Of a stretch of 7,228 bases of DNA, positions 5,501 to 7,228 are shown in pieces. How positions within the stretch are numbered: the stretch's first letter is position 1; the number at the start of each line of letters is the position of its first letter. Made by a program: the position numbers and the translations under genes. The DNA comes from Sutterellaceae bacterium (GTDB taxonomy: Bacteria > Pseudomonadota > Gammaproteobacteria > Burkholderiales > Burkholderiaceae_F). The notes beneath the pieces were generated by a model. The model saw only the letters and a list, made by a program, of their open reading frames with translations, had not been told where the DNA came from and ran no database searches. The stretch is from positions 1-7,228 of the forward strand of contig JAUNOJ010000084.1 in assembly GCA_030531135.1 (NCBI GenBank), in the 5' to 3' direction.

Positions 5501-7228
5501 TCAGAGTTTGGCCGTCTTGGGCTGATGATGTGCGGCGATCACGTCCAAGTCGCCTTCGTACTTCTTGATGCGAACCTGCGTGGAGTTGGCCACGTTGCCG
5601 CAAGAAAGCTTCGAAGCCGGAATGTCGATCGTCAGCACATTGTCGCAACCGTGCATGTCGAGCGTGCCTTCCTTGCCCGGATCCTTGGGACTGTACCAAG
5701 CACCGTGATGGATCACGACAGTATCGGGACGAATGCGCTCGGTCACGACCACACCTGCCAAAACCTTACCGCGACGGCTTTCGACCTGAGCAATGTCGCC
5801 GTTAACCAATCCCAACTTCTTGGCGGCTTCGGGGTGCATCCACACCAGTTCGCGCTCTTGGATGTTGACAAAGGTGTTCGAGGCGCTGCTGTCCAACTGG
5901 GAGTGCAAACGATAGCGGCTCTTGCTAGTGAGCAGCGCAAACGGATAGTCTTCTGCCACTTTGCCGCCGAGCCATTCCGTGGGTTCCATCCAGGTGGGAT
6001 GCGCCGGGCAGTCGTCGTAGTGATAACTTTCGATCTTCTTCGAATAGATTTCGATCTTGCCGGATTCGGTGCCCAAAGGATTGACCACAGGATTACGGCG
6101 GAAGTCTCCCAAATAGTTGTAGTGACGGCTTTCATCGGTCACCGGGAAGAGCACGTAGCCGCGCTGCCAGAACTCTTCAAACGTCGGCATTTCCAAACCC
6201 TTGGCAGCCGCATCGTTCTTGGCCTGGTTATAAAACCGCGCAATCCAGCCCATTTCGTCGAGCCCTTCCGTGAAGTCCTGCTCAAAGCCCATCTTCTTGG
6301 AAAGTTCGCGATAAATCCAGAAGTCCGAATGCGATTCGTACTGCGGTTCGATCGCCTGTTGCATGGCCACATAACCCAAATTCGAGTACGAGCCGATCGA
6401 GGTGATGTCATTGCGTTCCAGCGACGTGCAAGCCGGCAGAACAATATCGGCAAAGCGCGCCGAAGCCGTCCACATCGTATCGCACACAATCGTCGTTTCC
6501 GGACGCTTCCAGGCCTTGATCAAACCGTTGGTGTCTTCCTGCTGGGCAAAGGGATTGCCGCCCGACCAGAACACCAGACGAATATCCGGATAAGTGATCT
6601 TCTTGCCGTTATAGTCGATAGTCTTGCCCGGATTCAGGAAGCATTCGGTAAAGCGTGCCAACGGAATCGTGGCCAACGAAGCGCCTTCCCAAGCCATCCC
6701 GGTGCTCTTGCCCTTGGGATTGGCGGAAATACCCGGCAGTGCCGGTGCTTCGGAAGTCGCCGCACCGCCGTTGGAATAGTGATACGAGAAGCCGAAACCG
6801 CCGCCCGGCAAGCCGATGTGACCGCACATGGCCGCCAACACCACCATCATCCAATGCACCTGTTCGCCGTACTGTGCGCGTTGGATACCCCAGCCGCCCA
6901 TCAAAAGCGATCGGCGATCGGCCATCAAATGCGCCAAATTCTTGATGTCTTTTGCCGCCACGCCGCAAATTTTTTCGGCCCATTCGGGCGTCTTGGCCAC
7001 GCCGTCCTTTTCACCTGTCAAGTAGGGTTTGAAGGCTTCGTAGCCAACGGTGTAACGCTTCAGGAACTTGGTATTGACCTTACCCGAAGCTTCGAGTTCA
7101 TAGGCCATACCCAACATCATGGCAACGTCGGTGCCGGGCTTGGGTGCCAGCCACTTGCACTTGTCGCCGAAGTATTCGGCCGTATCGGGCTTTAACGGAT
7201 TGACGGCAACGACTTCGATCCCCTTTTG
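5501..7228 (-). CDS. torA: TorA/DMSO reductase-family molybdoenzyme, N-terminus cut off by window edge
   Basis: Members of this family are periplasmic Mo-bis(molybdopterin guanine dinucleotide) reductases that use TMAO, DMSO or related oxides as terminal electron acceptors, typically fed by a TorC-type cytochrome c. The C-terminal 575 residues are visible and the frame is open to the right edge, starting QKGIEVVAVNPLKPDT. Family segments in order (visible numbering) are KPGTDVAMMLGMAY (~30-43), GGWGIQRAQYGEQ (111-123), IGLPGGGFGFSYHYSNGG (138-155), GGNPFAQQED (223-232), ARFADIVLPA...LERNDI and YDDCPAHPTWMEP (~404-416). The C-terminal dinucleotide-binding domain spans about 428-575, with RLHSQ and SKLSCGNVAN. 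The molybdenum-ligand serine and the expected Tat signal lie outside the window, so catalytic competence and export cannot be checked. Usual family length is about 800-850. It is convergent with the deaminase operon and stops with TGA at 5503-5501. TorA is the closest reading; another S- or N-oxide reductase paralogue is possible. Confidence 0.88.
   Translation of the reverse strand, partial: QKGIEVVAVNPLKPDTAEYFGDKCKWLAPKPGTDVAMMLGMAYELEASGKVNTKFLKRYTVGYEAFKPYLTGEKDGVAKTPEWAEKICGVAAKDIKNLAHLMADRRSLLMGGWGIQRAQYGEQVHWMMVVLAAMCGHIGLPGGGFGFSYHYSNGGAATSEAPALPGISANPKGKSTGMAWEGASLATIPLARFTECFLNPGKTIDYNGKKITYPDIRLVFWSGGNPFAQQEDTNGLIKAWKRPETTIVCDTMWTASARFADIVLPACTSLERNDITSIGSYSNLGYVAMQQAIEPQYESHSDFWIYRELSKKMGFEQDFTEGLDEMGWIARFYNQAKNDAAAKGLEMPTFEEFWQRGYVLFPVTDESRHYNYLGDFRRNPVVNPLGTESGKIEIYSKKIESYHYDDCPAHPTWMEPTEWLGGKVAEDYPFALLTSKSRYRLHSQLDSSASNTFVNIQERELVWMHPEAAKKLGLVNGDIAQVESRRGKVLAGVVVTERIRPDTVVIHHGAWYSPKDPGKEGTLDMHGCDNVLTIDIPASKLSCGNVANSTQVRIKKYEGDLDVIAAHHQPKTAKL

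Noticed and set aside
5291..7195. Plus-strand open frame of 634 codons, the longest closed open frame in the window
   Set aside because: It begins inside the deaminase gene, crosses the terminator hairpins and runs antisense to the torA-like gene. Its composition is that of a shadow frame with no recognisable domain.
1..7228. Mobile element, CRISPR array, prophage or defence system
   Set aside because: No transposase or integrase reading frame, terminal inverted repeats, regularly spaced direct repeats or defence-family motif was seen on either strand. All the coding DNA is accounted for by five recognisable families (plus their operon spacing).

Overview
The window looks like chromosome of a betaproteobacterium, probably Burkholderiales and plausibly Sutterellaceae. 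The basis is the S12, S7 and EF-G proteins, which read as betaproteobacterial type, a moderately GC-rich composition, and a TorA-type respiratory molybdoenzyme such as those that group carries in numbers. The genus-level call is inference from memory of the families, not from a search.

Layout. Bases 1-2669 (minus strand) hold the str operon in the order rpsL (S12), rpsG (S7), fusA (EF-G); fusA runs off the left edge. The rpsL-rpsG gap is about 160 bp and can form three perfect hairpins, and the rpsG-fusA gap holds a fourth. Bases 2670-3082 are non-coding and carry a near-consensus sigma70 promoter (TTGACT-17-GACAAT) firing toward rpsL, which implies a leader of about 190 nt. rpoC, the usual upstream neighbour of rpsL in proteobacteria, is not there; a divergent operon occupies the place.

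Bases about 3083-5387 (plus strand) are a tight two-gene operon. The first gene encodes a short S-adenosylhomocysteine hydrolase-like protein that appears to have lost nearly all canonical catalytic residues. The second encodes an amidohydrolase closely resembling 5'-methylthioadenosine/S-adenosylhomocysteine (MTA/SAH) deaminase. Together they suggest a nucleoside-thioether salvage step working through a deaminated (inosyl) intermediate. This is the most interesting part of the window.

Bases 5388-5500 hold a perfect 15-bp bidirectional terminator hairpin and a second hairpin between convergent genes. Bases 5501-7228 (minus strand) encode the C-terminal 575 residues of a TorA/DMSO-reductase-family molybdoenzyme; its N-terminus lies beyond the right edge. 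I see no tRNA, rRNA, insertion sequence, CRISPR array or phage gene.
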